The notes beneath the pieces were generated by a model. It saw nothing but the letters and a program-made list of their open reading frames with translations. It was not told where the DNA came from and did no database searches. From assembly GCF_000009625.1 (NCBI RefSeq), contig NC_002678.2, forward strand, positions 2,480,001 to 2,544,000: 64,000 bases of DNA. Direction: 5' to 3'. This document shows, piece after piece, positions 63,592-64,000 of this stretch (positions within the stretch are counted from its first letter, which is position 1; every line of letters starts with the position of its first letter). The position numbers and the translations under genes are program-made. The DNA comes from Mesorhizobium japonicum MAFF 303099 (GTDB lineage Bacteria; Pseudomonadota; Alphaproteobacteria; Rhizobiales; Rhizobiaceae).

Positions 63592-64000
63592 TCAGGACAG
63601 CCGCTCCAGCAGCACGGTCGGGGCGTCGTGATAGGTGGTCCGCAACACCTCGCGATAACCGACCTTGCCAGCGACGTTCAACGAGGCGGTATTCTCGGGA
63701 TCAATGATGCAGACGGTTTTCACCCGTCCGAAGGTTTCTTCGCCCCAGGCCAGCACACGGCCGACGACCTCTGTGGCAAGACCTACCCCATGCACGGCCG
63801 GCGCCAGTGCCCATCCGGCCTCGGGAATGCCTTCGATCGAAGGTTCCATGTCGCGCTTCAGATCGTGAAACCCGGCCTCGCCGACGAAGCGGCCCGTCGC
63901 CTTCTCCTCGATCGCCCAGAAGCCGTAGCCGAGCAGCGACCACAGGCCGGCATGACGCAGGAAGCGCATCCAGCTTTCCTCGCGCGTGCGCGGCTTGCCG
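63592..64000 (-). CDS. GNAT-family N-acetyltransferase, RimJ/RimL-like (N-terminus beyond window)
   Basis: The frame is open to the right edge and covers about 135 C-terminal residues. GEAGFHDLKRDM, GWALAPAVHGVGLATEVV (the acetyl-CoA loop) and IDPENTASLNVAGKVGYRE (the final conserved helix of the RimJ/RimL type) identify it. It continues in frame upstream of the internal ATG at 63969 (TREESWMRFL), so the true start lies outside the window. It is convergent with the GGDEF-EAL gene. Confidence 0.86.
   Translation of the reverse strand, partial: GKPRTREESWMRFLRHAGLWSLLGYGFWAIEEKATGRFVGEAGFHDLKRDMEPSIEGIPEAGWALAPAVHGVGLATEVVGRVLAWGEETFGRVKTVCIIDPENTASLNVAGKVGYREVLRTTYHDAPTVLLERLS

Overview
This is a GC-rich, densely coded stretch of an alphaproteobacterial chromosome. 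The gene content points to Rhizobiales, most likely Mesorhizobium or a close relative. The grounds are DUF982, DUF6894 and DUF992 small proteins, an IalB-family protein, a four-subunit sarcosine oxidase operon, the ubiE-ubiB-coaBC order, and an ATGCATGTCG / CGACATGCAT intergenic palindrome of a kind I associate with Mesorhizobium. This is inference from content: there is no rRNA operon, and no phage, integrase, insertion sequence or CRISPR array was seen.

Layout. 1-3.3 kb: an N-formylglutamate amidohydrolase cut by the left edge, an RpiR regulator, and a divergent SDR/LysR pair. 3.36-3.62 kb: a decayed C-terminal scrap of an RND efflux pump. 3.6-7.0 kb: four overlapping minus-strand genes (GT-C family 87 membrane glycosyltransferase, polyprenyl-phosphate-type GT2, YdjC/ChbG/HpnK deacetylase, GtrA flippase) that look like a complete lipid-linked amino-sugar module. 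7.2-13.6 kb: a divergent acyl-CoA cluster (MDR reductase, ACAD10/11-type dehydrogenase, two SDRs, MaoC hydratase, ACAD10/11-type kinase) with a TetR regulator, followed by a small secreted protein behind several CGTAC palindromes. 14.1-15.9 kb: a ThuA/ThuB-like pair. 16.0-21.8 kb: the sarcosine oxidase operon soxB-orf140-soxD-soxA-soxG plus a small gene. 22-28 kb: DUF2568, SDR, SET, ribosomal S21, a TPR lipoprotein, two DUF992 proteins and an MFS exporter.

28.1-36.4 kb is a full high-affinity potassium system on the minus strand: orf26-kdpF-kdpA-orf69-kdpB-kdpC-kdpD-kdpE. It includes three very small membrane-protein genes that ordinary gene calling tends to miss. 36.7-42.1 kb holds a ferritin-like DUF892 protein, a 135-bp imperfect palindrome, a Crp/Fnr regulator, several small orphan genes, an acyltransferase and tRNA-Ser(GGA). 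43.5-54.6 kb is devoted largely to nucleosides: a BMP-family binding protein, an ABC importer (ATPase plus two permeases), cytidine deaminase, purine nucleoside phosphorylase and thymidine phosphorylase, then uracil phosphoribosyltransferase and adenosine deaminase on the other strand. Together they take up nucleosides, split off the sugar phosphate and salvage the bases. 54.8-58.8 kb carries ubiE, ubiB and an unusual coaBC whose N-terminus is a ribbon-helix-helix domain. The right end has an IalB protein, a Gln-rich secreted protein, a NUDIX hydrolase, a large GGDEF-EAL protein, and an acetyltransferase cut by the right edge.

The observations most worth follow-up are the envelope-glycan module, the split ACAD10/11 cluster, the RHH-CoaBC fusion with repeats at its own start, the extra small genes in kdp, and orf140 inside the sarcosine oxidase operon.
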